Of a stretch of 64,000 bases of DNA, positions 35,701-47,906 are shown in pieces. Every line of letters starts with the position of its first letter. Position 1 is the stretch's first letter. Both the position numbers and the translations under genes were made by a program. Source of the DNA: Zygnema circumcarinatum (Eukaryota > Streptophyta > Zygnematophyceae > Zygnematales > Zygnemataceae); contig CM074816.1 in NCBI GenBank assembly GCA_037447605.1, forward strand, positions 2,164,241-2,228,240, in the 5' to 3' direction. The notes under the pieces are model-generated. The model did no database searches. It was not told the origin of the DNA and worked only from the letters and a program-made list of their open reading frames with translations.

Positions 35701-37368
35701 CCTGCATACAACCGACACGCCGTTTCAACTGGTAAAAAGGTTCCTAATGCGCTGTCAGGAGAAAGGGGTGACAGAAGCAAATAAACAAGGGCAAGAGCTA
35801 TTTTTTTCCATTCTCCTGCTTGATTTGGTGGGGGAGGAAGGGGTGGGGAGGGGGGATGACGAAGGAGGTGCAACAACAGGGATAGTGACAGAAGTAACAT
35901 AAAACGGAAGGAAGACGGAAGACCTGCGATCAATATGACATGAAAATCATGATGTCTGGCTAATGAAAAAACAGCCAAACCAGTCAGCCAGCCAGACCTG
36001 GAGACTAACGCCATTGGCTCAAAAATGATCATTGTTTACAAGTTGACGTTGGTGTGTGAAGATGCGTGTGGGAACTCTCCTCTTATTAAATCGTGTTTGG
36101 GCTAAAAAGCTTGAAAATGAAACGAGTAGAAATAATTGAAAAAGCCAAAGGCTTTGACATCAGAAAAGCTCAGGAAACTCATCTAATACATTGTCCTCGG
36201 CTTAAGATTTCCTTCAGCTCAATTAACATTCCAAGTCAGAGGATGCTCACTTAGCCTCGAAAAAAATAATCGGAGGACGAAAAGAACATGAACATGAACA
36301 TGATTACTGAATGCGAAGGACAAGTTGAAAGCAAGAGATTTAGACCGCTATAGACCACTGGAATTGAAAAATTAATACAAATTTGCGAGTCATTTCAAAA
36401 AGTTGAGTGTTTTATTCACAAGAATTTCCTATGCAATCGATCACGCGGTGGTGTCACCGGAGGATGGGAAAAAATAACAGCATGATAGGGAGAACAAAAC
36501 GCGGACAGGACTCAACTACGCTTTATCACTCGCTCCAGCCTCGCAAGACAGAACAAGTCCAATGCGCTTGAATATGCTCGTCTAATGCATGTGGATGGAA
36601 TTTGTTAGGGTACAGAGTTGCGTGCGACAATTTTAACTCAGTTGACATCAGCAAAGGGGCCCGGCTGAGTGGGGGGGAGCAGCAAGTGCCCTGAGAGGTA
36701 GGAGGCAAGAGAGGGAGAGGGAGAGCGAGTGAGTGCGCACCTTTGAAGCCACTGCGGCACCGGCATTCTCCGAGCTCGCGGTTGCAGACGCCGTTCCCAC
36801 TACAAGCGTTGGGGCACTGCTCGGCATGCAGCGTCTGCAGAGCAGTCCACGTCCTCCGTGAAAAATCTCACCTCCACTTTCGCACTTGCACAATTGCTTA
36901 AGGAGACAGCTGGCAGTCACAACCAAAAGTAGAGGCCAAGCCCAGCAGGTTTGAACCTCCGACTTCTTAAAGTGGGGAGTTCCCATCTGACGATCAAAAC
37001 TCCACGGCTTTGATCCAACAGAACCGGAGCCAAGTGGACGAGTAGCCAAAGCACCTCACCTCCGTAATGACGACGAGCTCTGAAGTGCCTCCGCATCGCT
37101 GAAGCCACTCCCCGACGGAGGCCTTCCATGGTGCGCCCCTCCAAAGCAGTTCCTTTGCAGCTGCCCTTGCGGGCTGCGCGAGGGCGCCATCGCCGGCAGA
37201 GCGCAGGCGCAGGCGCAGGGCGGCAGGCGAGGCGGGGTGCGCGAGCAGGCCGAGGTCGAGCGCGTCCAGCGCCGCGAACACGAGCACCACGGCGAGCAGC
37301 GCGGCGAGGCGCAGGGGCCCGTGCAGGCGCCCCGCACCCTCGCCCCCCGCTCCGCCCCCGCCCGCCAT
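29722..37368 (-). CDS. GT47-1: exostosin-family glycosyltransferase with EGF-like modules
   Basis: Golgi type II membrane glycosyltransferase. A short basic N-terminus precedes a signal anchor (LRLAALLAVVLVFAAL, residues 18-35) and WRGAPWKASVGEW (exon 37368-37060). An EGF-like module follows (CSGNGVCNRELGECRC, 36834-36741), then a Cys-rich region (35753-35512) and a second EGF-like module (CVNGCSRHGTCNNGYC, about 35140-34912). The GT47 exostosin domain begins at RRPLIYVYDLP (34545-34282). It continues through YVPVLSGCIISRAD (33879-33745), YWNRSGGRDHLW (33526-33412), FPWDEGACYAP (33033-32812), TLFYFNGNLG (32463-32359), SMGIRQK (31852-31721), FCGVFPGDGFSARMEDSMLHG (31028-30832), 30323-30137, and a terminal exon 29829-29722. 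Modelled phases do not join between 36741 and 35753, so a small exon is probably missing. The layout recalls Arabidopsis ExAD (from memory); donor and acceptor sugars are unknown. Confidence 0.88.
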
Positions 37369-40300
37369 GGCGCCAGCCTTCCCCCCCCTCCCTTCCTTCT
37401 CCCTCCCCTCCCTCCCGCTGCGCGACAGCGCCTCCGTACCCTCCTCGGCCGTACAGCAGTAAGGCGCCTGGAGGTGGACGGACTTTTACGGATGTGCAGC
37501 CCTCTGCCGCCACGTTGAAACCTAAACCTTTTTGTCCTTAGCTGGAGCCCGTCTGCGAGTTCACACGTGTGAACACCGCGGTCGCAAGATGCTGGAGGCG
37601 TCTTCCAATGGCATTTTGCCACGTGTTAAAAGTGCCTACATGGCGGGTGAAGGTCCTTTTGTTTTGTTCGCTTCGTTGGGCGTCGGCTTGTTTCTCCCTT
37701 AGTTTTGGTTTCTTTTAGTTTGATTTTGCTTTGTTTCGTTGGGGTGTTCTCTGGTCTGGTTTCGCTTTGTTTTACTTCTGTCATTTCTCTCGTTTTTTTC
37801 CACGTTAAAGGCTTTACGGGGAGCAAGAAAGGGACGAATTACTATTAGGGGGAGTCAGACTTTGACCATCGCTTACGAAATTCCCGAATTCTTTATACTA
37901 AAAGCACTTCTTTCGTGTACTAATTCCGGGTCGGGATCCACGGCTCCGCCGAGCCCAGTCGTACCGAAATGCGTACCTAGCCAATGCTTAATTCGTCCGG
38001 CAGGCTTACGAAATTGATTTGGCGATGGTCAAGGTCGGACTCCCCCTATCAAGAGGCACCACCACTAGCAAAACAAAACATACGCAAAACTCTCACTACG
38101 TATCACTACTGTGCCTTGCTTGCAGCAACCTACCTGCTGGTTCGGTTCGGTTCAGGTTCGGTTTAGGTTCGGCTCGGGTCCTTTCCAGGGCCAAACCTTC
38201 AGTAAAACGAGGGAGCGCGTCCTTCTGGCAAAAAGCCGACGGCCATGCAGTGGCGATGGATGGGGGAGAGAGAGGAGAGCGGGAGAGGGCAGGACAGGGC
38301 AGGGCAGGGCAGGCACTACCGGAGGAGGGAGGGAGGGAGGGAGGAAGGGAAGGCCGAGGGGGGGCTTGGCTGCGGGACGCGTGCACGGTGCCCACAAGGC
38401 AGGCAGGAAGGAAGGAAGGAGGCGGCAACAGCTGCAGCGCTCTCATCAATGGACCTACGCTTCGCTCGCGCCGTGGTGGACTCCGCGTGGCATGGTCCCT
38501 CCTGCTCCTGCTCGTCGTCTGTGGGAGTGGTCATCTTCTTGCTTTGACCGCTTCTGGGACTTCGTTGCGCATCGCCGTGTTTGACTGCTTGCGATCGTGT
38601 GAAAGCTATGCCGGACAAACGCCCGCCTCATCCGCATAGCAACGCACAGATCGTACCGGGAACACGAATAAAGGAACCGCAAAATGCATTAAAGAGTCCA
38701 AGGCCGCGAAAAACAAGCAAGAAATTATTGTCATTATTGGTCTCACGATGGCGATGGCGACGGTAATGCCACAAAGGCCACAAGGAAGCCATCCCACGAC
38801 CCCGCGAAGGGCTGCCCATCGCCCGTTTGTACCCCCGCATGTTGTCAGCACACCAGCATGCCGAGCATCCTGTCCCGAGCCTATCAGAAGTTGGCGGGCG
38901 GCCATCCACCTCATGTCGCATATCTCGCTTCCCCTAAGGCCGGCATATCCCATTGCCCGCATGCAGCCAGCGGCGGCTCCGCACTTTTCGGACCAGGCTC
39001 GCTAGCAAATGGAGCCCTCAATCCTGGATAACCGAGGATCCTGGATTGGGAGCGCATCTCAGATCCTGCAAGAGAATCCCAAGGGATCACGACGCGGTGC
39101 ACCGGCGTCTTCCATTGGTCACCACATCAGACGCTCAGATCCGCAAAGATCCGCCATAAACGGAGCGAGGGCACCCGTACGTCCGTACAGCGCCTGGCGG
39201 CCGACGACCTTGCAGACCATTTTACCCATCCCCCGGGCCTGGTCCCGGGCCTCCCGGCCAAGGCCCCGGCCGGGCCAGTCCATCCATCCCAGCTTCGGAG
39301 TGAGTGCGAATGCGGTCGCGGCGCCAGGGAGCCGCCCGGGCGTGCGGGCGGGACCGCGGGGGCTGCTGGCGGATGCAAAACGTCACAGAAGGTTTGATTT
39401 TGCCTGCCGTACATGACAGCGGACCCCCTAAACCGGAGGCGAGTTTGACACATAAAACCGAACCGTTACAAGGGATTGCCACTGGATACAGTGTACGGTA
39501 CTTGGGAATTCGGATTTCTCAGTGAACCTGCGTCGTCCAGCGGACACGACAAAAGCGAGAGAGAGCGCCAACACTGAGGCCGGCACGCCAGAATGGCACG
39601 CGCGGGCGGGCGGGCGGGCCTCGCCTCCAACAGCGCACCAACGCGGCCATGGCTCTGGCTCTGGCTCTGGCTCTGGCTCTCGCAGCGCCCGCAGCCGCGG
39701 TCCGTACCGTACTGTGCAGGTTCGTGTACGGATGGCTGGGCTGTACGGTTCTGCTGTCGCGTGACCCTCTAGCTCGACACTAGGGCTTACCGCTACAGAG
39801 GGCGGGCTGTCACGTCACGGGGCCGCCCACGGCTGCGGGCCGGGGACCGCCGGCGACCCACCGCGACGCCACGTCGCGAGGGCGGGCTGGCTGTCAGGCG
39901 CCAGGGCCGCCCTGCCGTACGATGCGCACCACGCGGTCATCGCACGGCCCCGCATGGCCCGGAGCCTGTCCGCGCGCCGGCCCTGGCCGGAGCCTGATCC
40001 GCCGACCGCGCCGTTGTCAGCCCAACCCCCTTCCCCCCCCGGCCAATGGGCGCTGGCGGGAGGAGGAGTCAGCGGCCGCGAGTTCCGCCGCCGCGCCACT
40101 CCGCGTTCCGCCCGCCCGGGATACTTTGTGGGCCACGCGGGGTCGCGGCCAACGGCGCGGCGCCGCGTGGCGGGCGGCGTGTGTGGCGCCTCGTCCGTTT
40201 GTCCGCCACCACGTGGTCCGCCGGCCGGCCGGCCTCCGCGGGCAGGCGGGCGGGCGGGCAGCCAATGAGCCCTCTCTCCCTCCCGTACGGAGGGCAGCGG

Positions 40301-40962
40301 CCCGCTGCCCGTTGCTGGGAGGGCCGGCTGCCGTGCGGCCGGCGCAGCCTGCCTCCCGCGCGCGGCGGCTCCACGTGGCCGGCCGGGCAGGCGGCCGAAC
40401 GTTTCAACTCGGGCGGGCGGTCGGGCAGCCGCCCGCGAAGTTTTTCCCGTATCTGCCCTGCCGGCCGGCCAGGCGGCCGGCAGCACCGGCCGGCAGTACC
40501 GGTCGGCAGCACGGGCGCGTCAGTGGCGTGACGCCGTGTCACGCGCGCGCCCTTTCAATTCAAAGCGCGCGGACGCTCCTTACAAGCCTCGTCTTCCCCG
40601 CTCTCCCCTGCCTCTCTGTCTGTCCCTCCCCTTCCTGTCTCTCTCTTTCTCGCCGCGGGAGGACCGCCAGAGTCCGCGAGGTGTGCCGCCGCTGCTCGCA
40701 CTCTGCTCTCCCCTTCTGTGCGCCCACTAGCGCTCTGACGCTCTGTTGCAGTTCCCCCCGCTGCCGATCGTGTAGAATTTTTGGATGCTCTTGCTGCTCA
40801 CTGGAAATTCTTTTGTTTGTAACCTTTGAAACGTGGTTTACAGTCTGCGCTGTTTTTCTTGCCGAATTTTGTAATCAGGCTCTTCGACAGGGATTGACGT
40901 CCCTCTCTCCTTTTCTGCAATGATCGTAATCATTTTTAGGCCTCTTGGGATTGCTGGTGGGG
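37369..40962. promoter_or_regulatory. 3.6 kb divergent intergenic region GT47-1/CAT
   Basis: No conserved coding segment is seen. The region contains a (GGGA)n run at about 38327-38345, a (GGCTCT)n run at 39650-39685, and many CCGTAC/GTACGG motifs between 39175 and 40290. A strongly GC-rich, CpG-rich block lies at about 39590-40560, with ccggccgg palindromes and ggcgggcggg runs. A long frame at 39922-40923 is open only because of this composition. The CAT transcription start is likely in the pyrimidine-rich stretch at about 40600-40760, which would make the GC-rich block its promoter or CpG island. Confidence 0.5.
39650..39685. repeat. (GGCTCT)n microsatellite
   Basis: About six tandem ggctct units in the GT47-1/CAT intergenic region, directly upstream of a cluster of CCGTAC motifs. 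Confidence 0.85.
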
Positions 40963-43900
40963 ATGGCTGCAGAGGCGGCAGCCATGGGCTACACTTTGGA
41001 AGATGCGTTGGGAGCGCCTCCCAGAGAATTCCTGAAGATTTGGACTGCTCCGATGAAATTCGCAGCCCTTGCATTTCAGCGGCGTATGGTGGAGGATCAG
41101 GTGAGCAGAAGAAGCTCATTTCTTCCCAGCCTCGCTGTCCTCTGCTTGTGCTTCACAGGTTGTGTCCCGTTGAACTTGGCGTGCCAGCTGTCAAGCTCCT
41201 TTTTCTCACAGGTGTCGACTGAGGCAAGTCCCGGCCCAATTCGCTAAGGTAGTTTCTCCCCCACGTTGACGAGCTATGACTGCGTTCTCCTTCATGGATG
41301 AACTGACTTTTTCCTCGAATTGCTGCAGCTCCGTCATAACAAGAAAGTGAGCGTTACGGACATGAAGAAGCAGATGGGATGGCTTTCATATGCGGCCATG
41401 GGAGTGGGAGCCATTATCGCCACTGGAATTTTCTCGTTCATGCCGTACATTTATGCCAACATTACAGGGTGAGCTTCGGTTCCGTTCCTTGTCCGAAAGT
41501 GCGGATGTTGCTGCCAGAGTGGACCACACTCTTGCGTTTGCCGTTGCTGACAGTGTGGCTGTAATTGTTGCAGCCAGTAACTTGAAAGGGGTAGTATTCC
41601 TTGCTTATAACTTTTTGCAGGCATTTTGCTATCCTATCGCTGAAATCTGCGAGGGATTTGGCATATATTTACAAACGCAAGAAGCCTGAAAGCCAGCATC
41701 AGAATTTCTCGTTCTCAGCTCTAGAGACGTTGACATGCTGATGCTCGTTTGCTGATGTGCATTTGCAAATCTAATTTAACGCATTGCAACTCATTTGCCA
41801 GCTGTCCGATTTTTGCGGCGAATTTGAACGCGGCCTGGCAAACTAGTGCAGACGGAATGGCGAGCTTCCCTGTCTACTGACAGAACAGGGGATAATCTGA
41901 TTGATAAGTTCTGCGGGAAATGCAACATGTTACAATTCTCAGACAGCGTTGTGTCTGCGCAGGCCCGCGGTCGTCCTGTCGCTCATTGTTGCGTCCGTCA
42001 CGGCTGCAGCATCTGCACTCATCTACTCCGAATTCGCCGTCGAGTGAGTTCCACCTTTCTTGCATATCTTCCAGCTTTTCTCTTATGGCCTGCAAGCTGT
42101 CGCCTTTATTGTTACACGGCAGAGCTGATGTACTGCTGGGGTGTCGTTTTGGGCGTGAGCAGGTATCCCGTGGTGGGAGGCGGATTGTAAGTGCATTTGC
42201 TCTGTTTCACATTGTTTTCTGAGGAACAAATCCTACGATGAAAGCTGTCACATGTTGTCGAGATTTATTTGGATAGAGAGGTGCACAAGAGTAGAGGGTT
42301 GCGCGGCTTCTCAGCTTCCTAGAGTCCTGCAGGCGTCTCCGCCTGTGTTGCGACAGGCGAGACCTGGGCTCATCTACAATCCATGTCCACGGCCATGGCT
42401 GCTGGGAGCCGGGGCCGCTTAGCTTGCTCCTGCTCCCTCCATCCCCTTCTGCCGTACCAACTGCGTTGCTTAGACTGTGCTTCTTAGCTAACGGCGAAGC
42501 CGCACAGTGCTGCACGCTTCAGTGCTCCACAATAACGAGTATACGCCTGCGCGTGACTGCACGGTTGTTTTGTTTGTCCGGGTACTGTGCGCTTCTGCTG
42601 TACTTGAGGTGACGAGGGCGAGCCTGGATAGAAGGCAGAAACGCACGCACCTGTGCGGGCAGTAACAGTCCTTTGAGTCCCGACCGAGGGACGTCCGTTT
42701 CGGTCGTCGCGGCCCTCTGCAGTAGCGCGATTTTTTTGGTTTTTGGATCTTTGACGATTCGATCCGCAATGACGCACTGGAGCAGTGCTTCTCGATTGAG
42801 TCGTAATCGCTTTGCTGTCGCGGGGAATGTCTGCCACGTGCCGGAGCGGCAGGGCGTGGGCCGCTGCGGGAGTTGGCAGAAGGTGTTAGAGTATTGTAAT
42901 CTTCTTGCATGCAGTACCTTCTCGCGTAGACCAGTGCGAGAGGGAAATTAGGAATTGCCGACCAGTGGCTGTACTGCACAGCACGTAGGCGGATGGCGAT
43001 AAAGGAGATAGTGATGTTTGTCTCCTCTAGCCGTGGCGCTGGTAGTTCGCTTGCTTCCAGCAGGCAGATGGTGATGCTCCCTCAAAGACCATGGCCATGG
43101 AAATCGTCTGTTAGTTTGAAACGAGAAGCGTTCAAGGACGTGTCGTTTGCCCTTGTAGTCGGGCTCTTGGCCATCTGACATTGCTTTTTCACAAGGTCGG
43201 CTTTTTAGGTTTGTGCAGTGCCCGAATCCTCGTGCTGCCTTATGCTCATCCCTATTTCGATTCAGGCACATGTTACGATCTTAACGTCGTTGGGAAATTG
43301 GGGCTGGTGTACTTGTATGCAGTGTCTATGTGCTCAACACCTTCGGCGAGTATCCTGCAGTGTAAGCCCCCCGTCAGCTACTTGTTCGATGGTTGGAAAT
43401 TTGAACTTCGCTTCTGCTGGTTGACGTCGTGCGTGTGAGGGGTGTCGTTTAGGCCATTTAAGTTCAAGTTATGCGTTTCGTGGTCGTTTTGCTGTGGCTA
43501 TTGATAATTTTCGGTTATAAGTCATTGCTGTGAGTTTCAGTCACGGAGCCTGTACGAGCATGTGAAACATTGCTCTTGTCCAACACTCGGGTTGTGCATA
43601 TCTGACAGTGTTTGTTCCATCTGCAGATTGTGTGCGACCAATTTGGTGATAGATTACGTGTTCGGAACTTCTGCGGTGAGCTTGATGGACCTTTGTACCC
43701 TCTGAGTACTGTCATCCAGCAGTCTGATCGGTTAAACATGTTCATTTAGTGTCTGTCATTGCTGGCATAACTGAAGGTGGTCAGTAGTTCTCCGCGATGA
43801 TGTTAGAGGTTGGCTGTCAGTAGCTGTGGCGTCAGCAATCATCGCTGCAGAAGATTGACGTCTGCCTGAGATGATGTGCAGGTGGTGCGGAACTTCAGCG

Positions 43901-46468
43901 TGTACTTCTCGCAACTCATCAATAAGAAAAGTGACATCTTCCAGAAGGATGTCAGCTTCCAGAAGGATGACATTGACTACCTGGCACTCATCATCGTAAT
44001 TTTCCTTACTTGCGTGGTGATATGGTCTACGAAGGTCTTCGATGAGAGTAACATCTGTACGCTTCATACACTACCTCCATTCGCCATGCCCCCTCATAGC
44101 GTGTTTTGCCTAGAAGCTTCAGTTTTGCGCAATGTGGCTTGGAAAGCGCTTTCTTAATGTCTGCTTACGTTTTCTATCTCTTGAACGGGTTTATATGCTT
44201 ACTCTTTGGTCTGCTTCGTGACCCCACAGTGCTGCAGGTGGCGCATGTCGGTCTTGTGTGTTTCACCTTCATTGCTGCATTTACGAAAGCAAACACGGAG
44301 AACTGGCAGCCATTCTTCCCCAAGGGTTGTCCTGAAGGGGGCATTGTATGCCCTACCGACGGATCCATTCTGCCGCCAGACCAGGGCTGCGTTGACAACA
44401 GCTTTGGACCCGCAGGAGCACGCCGAATTGTGACTGGGGCAAGCAACATCTTCTTTGTCTTCATTGGTTACGATGTCATTGCGCTTGGAGCAGAGGAGGT
44501 TAGTACTCACATGGTTTCTTCTGTTCTGCTGTACAATTGTGTTCCCTCCCCTCTGAATTCGTGAAAGATCCTGTGAGGGTTATGGCTTAGCTCGGATGGG
44601 CGCATCCTGCCATTCGATTGTGGGATTTCCTTCAGCATTCGTCAAGCACTTTCCTGAGTTCTTTTGGTGGATCTGAGTCAATGAGCAGCGGGGGCGAAAA
44701 TGAAGAGTAAGGCAGAAGTTCGGGAGAACTGTTCATGGATGTTTTATTCATGGTTGTATGTGGGGCATCAACAGGCGAAGACGAATTACTCTGTGCCCAT
44801 TGGAATGCTCGGCTCTGTGGTTTTTGTTACGATCATCTACATGTAAGGCTCTTCCTGCCCGTTGTAAACCCTTGTTGATCGCCGTTGTCGTCTTCTAATC
44901 AAGCAGATTCTGTTACATTTCGGTTTTACCACTGTAGAGTAGGAATATTGGCTGATTCACTGCTATCACGATGCATCGTGGCCCATCTTAACTTCGGGTA
45001 TGTGTTTTTTTCCTGCAGTCTGATGGCTTCCAGTCTGATCATGCTGTTCCCCTTCTCCGGCCTAGCGTGCAAAGACGAGAATGTCAGAATTGCTGGTTTT
45101 GCGTATGCGTTTGTTGCTCGCGGAATGAGCTGGGCGAAGTATATCGTAGCTGCCGGCGCTTGTATCGGTATTTTCACATCTTGTGGGATCGGAATCTATG
45201 GCCTCTCCCGCATCTTCCAAGTGTTCGCGCGTGAGGGGATGCTTCCGGCCTTCGTTGGCCAAGTCAACAGCTTGACCTACACTCCTATTGTAGCCGTCGC
45301 GATTGCCGGGATAGTTTCTGGTAAGTGACCAAACTCTGTAGAATTATTGTGTAGGTATCTCAGCGTTTTAGGTCCTCCTAGGTTTAGGAGCGCGTTGTTT
45401 CTTTCTGGCATATGTAAGGAACTAATTCTCTCGACTTTGGATGCTTCAGCGCTCATGGCTTTCTTCACGGGATTTGAAACGCTGGCAAATATGACCTCCA
45501 TTGGTACCCTCACTATGTACTGGTAAGCTAACAGCTCGAATGGGCGCATCCTGCCATTCAATTGTGGGATTTCCTTCAGCATTCGACAAGCACTTTCCTG
45601 AGTTTTCTTGGTGGACCTGAGTTTATGGAGGTAGTCGACCTTCTAATGTTTTTCTGATGTCCATCTGCAGGTTTGTGGCCATCTCTCATCTCTACCGTAG
45701 ATATGCTCCAGAGTTTGGTAAGCTGCATTCCCCTCGCCAACAGATTAAGTTTTTAATCCCTAATGGGAAAGTCAGCTGCGCTCCTACAGTACTGATTGGG
45801 AGACCAATGATCATAAGTCTCTGGTTGAACCTCATGAAGGAATTGTCATTTGCCCTGCAGAAACTCCGGAGGTGCATGGAGACCGCCACCTCTCAATCCC
45901 ATTTCAGCCAAATGTATTCGGTGCATTGGGGGTTACCGTCCGTCGCATCATTCTCTTGTTCTACATCTTCATGCTGAGTGCTTCAGCTATTGGTGAGGCC
46001 ATGCGCAGCCTTTCGTGATGGAAACTGGCAGCATAGTGATGGCAGTCGTGCATTCAAGTTCCACTTGCTTATATCCTTAATTCATAGTTGACGCTTGATG
46101 TGAATTTGTGCCATGCAGGCTTCACCATCTACTGGAACTTGGAGACCGGGTCAACGTGGCTCATTATCTGCCCGTGCGTGTGGCTTGCGACCGTCCTAGC
46201 CATTATATTCACAATGCCTATACAGTATGTGCCTGCCAAATTTTCCATTCCCTGGTGGGCCTTGCCCTGGGTGCCTGCGATCTCTATTTGGGCCAATGTC
46301 ATGCTTGTTGGAGGGTTCGGCGCGCGGAAGGACGACTACTACCGGCTGTTTGGAGCCATGGCGATTGGCACTGTCATCTACCTGCTGTACGGAGTGCACG
46401 CGAGCTACTGGCGCTTCTATGGCGGCGGACGCCAGTCCGAGCTCCCCATGGAATACGACGAGAAGTAA
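40963..46468 (+). CDS. Cationic amino-acid transporter (CAT/APC superfamily), 14 exons, 625 residues
   Basis: Polytopic amino-acid permease, probably plasma-membrane or vacuolar. All 14 exons join in frame (1,878 nt): 40963-41100, 41329-41468, 41963-42043, 42163-42186, 43323-43361, 43627-43675, 43882-44047, 44230-44498, 44775-44842, 45019-45320, 45450-45522, 45671-45717, 45861-45992, 46119-46468. The N-terminus is about 75 residues and cytosolic. TM1 carries the APC signature (AAMGVGAIIATGIFSF), followed by SALIYSEFAVEYPVVGGGF and LNTFGEYPA. A long loop between membrane spans is rich in Pro and Cys (about 270-300). The segment FFVFIGYDVIALGAEE matches the CAT motif ahead of TM7-8. The last exon carries several hydrophobic spans and ends MEYDEK. 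Substrate is not readable. An FQKD duplication (IFQKDVSFQKD, exon 43882-44047) is present. AATAAA occurs at 46663-46668. Confidence 0.93.
42163..42186 (+). other. 24-nt microexon of the CAT gene
   Basis: gagcag|GTATCCCGTGGTGGGAGGCGGATT|gtaagt supplies YPVVGGGF. Its first base completes the Glu codon started in the preceding exon, and its last two bases start the Phe codon completed in the next exon (43323). It encodes the glycine-rich loop of the transporter, so skipping would remove conserved residues without changing frame. Confidence 0.88.
44589..44683. repeat. 95-bp intronic repeat, copy A (CAT intron 44499-44774)
   Basis: Begins agctcggatgggcgcatcct and is aligned without gaps to copy B at 45533-45627, with about 8 differences in 95 positions. 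It sits in the middle of its intron, 90 bp after the donor. Confidence 0.95.
45533..45627. repeat. 95-bp intronic repeat, copy B (CAT intron 45523-45670)
   Basis: Begins agctcgaatgggcgcatcct. It starts 10 bp after the GT donor and makes up almost two thirds of the 148-bp intron. It is in the same orientation as copy A. Confidence 0.95.
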
Positions 46469-47906
46469 GTTCGCTCAAGCTGCACCTCCTTGCTTCTGCT
46501 GAGTGAATATTCAGAACCCCAAGTGATTGCTGGAATCTCCTTAGCAAGTACATCTGTCGGCGTTTCTGAGTGTGCGGACCTTGTCTCGGTTGCAGGACCG
46601 ACGTCGCTCAGTAAGGGCTCGCCCGACGACTCAACATAGCTAGTGTAGGTCTCGATAAGTCGAATAAATTGGTTTGGTTGGAATCTGTAAAGTTGGAGTA
46701 AGCTATGGAGGAGCGTTCTCGGTGGAGCTTTCAGAAATTGGCGGATGCGCACTGTTCTGGGCAGCAGACCTATGGCCTTGCAACCTTTGCTTTTCAGGCA
46801 GGCCGGAGGAGGCTGATGTTGGAGGCTGTTCATGCACTGCAGTTCGTCCACGCTCATGCAATTTCTATGCGCGATTCGCGGGATTAGATTAGATTAGCAG
46901 TAGCATTGGATTCAGATGGAAGATTCCTTGGGAGACAGATCGTTTGCACCAGCCATTGAATTTTTATATATACATATACATTGTTAAGAATTCTCTACGC
47001 CATAAATAATGCAAAACGTAGATTGCTTTCGCTAACTCTGTAATCGCTCGAGTACCATGCTTTCTTATACTGCTAGTCATTTTCTTGAAGGAAATGAGTG
47101 CATGCTGGGGAGTGAAGGGGACGTGCGGGAGGGGAGGGAATGTTGCGGGATGGATGGGAATCGAGCAGCTTTGACTCAGCAAGTCTGCGGCAGAGCACAA
47201 ATGCAACTTAAGCTCTACATGGCACGAACTTGCTAGTGTTAGCCACACTGGAAAACGCCCCCTCTGCCTGGCCATGCCGACATCCCTTCTATCGACAGCA
47301 CATTTCCGTGGCCTTACAGCGTGGCTGCGTTTCCGCGCTTCTTGGCGGCCTCCCTCCCTCCCTCCGTCCCTCCCCCCCCATGGCGCCCTGTGCCCTGTGC
47401 GGCTGCTCTGCTACTTCCAGAGCCGCGCCGGGTGGTGGGGCTGAGCCGCAGAGCGGAGGCGGGTGGCCCGGCGTGGCGTTCTAGAGTTGTGAGCACATGG
47501 TTTCCTCGTGGTTCCATGGCTGGGCCATGGTCGTGTCCGATGCATGTATGTATGTATGCATGTGACGAGCCCCGCCAGCGGTGCCGTACGGTGGTCTCCC
47601 AGTCCTTGCTTCCCCTAGGCGGGTGTCGCGTCACGGGCGCGTTCCATGTGTCCAAGCGGGCGGCAGGTCTTCCGTGACCAGCAACGGGACGGCGGCGTTC
47701 GCTGTCGGCGCGCGCCTGGGCGGGGCGGGGCGGGGCGGGCCCGTGGGGGAGGCGCCATGGCTGCCTGCCGCGCGCCCTCCCCCGCCCGCAGTTGCAGCGC
47801 TGCGTGGAGCCGGCCCGCCCTCCTCTTGGCGCCCACGCGGAAACACCTGCTTCAGCGAGCGGGATAACGAGGAGAGAGGAGTGGGCGGGAGGGGGAGAGA
47901 GAATAT
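46469..47906. other. Intergenic region CAT to FtsH
   Basis: Holds the CAT 3' UTR (AATAAA at 46663) and the presumed FtsH promoter. The promoter part (about 47330-47900) is GC-rich, with a cggggcggggcggggc GC-box-like run near 47723, a gtatgtatgtatg run near 47544, and a CCGTACGG motif at 47584. A short frame with an Ala/Arg-rich start at 47757 looks transit-peptide-like but ends at a stop by 47867. Confidence 0.45.

Noticed and set aside
38019-38639. Open frame of about 200 codons at 38.0-38.6 kb
   Set aside because: Contains purine-repeat translation and no recognisable domain; no matching splice structure or homology.
39922-40923. Long open frame (over 300 codons) in the GT47-1/CAT intergenic region
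   Set aside because: Lies in extreme GC-rich, repeat-rich sequence where all frames are open. The product is Arg/Pro/Ala low complexity with no family resemblance, and the CAT gene starts directly after.
44589-45627. CRISPR-like reading of the two 95-bp repeats
   Set aside because: Only two copies, each within a spliceosomal intron of a eukaryotic gene. No spacers or cas genes.
47646-47867. Transit-peptide-like frame upstream of the FtsH gene
   Set aside because: Ala/Arg-rich start but reaches a stop with no good donor, and the GC-rich promoter composition explains it. Not used as the FtsH first exon.
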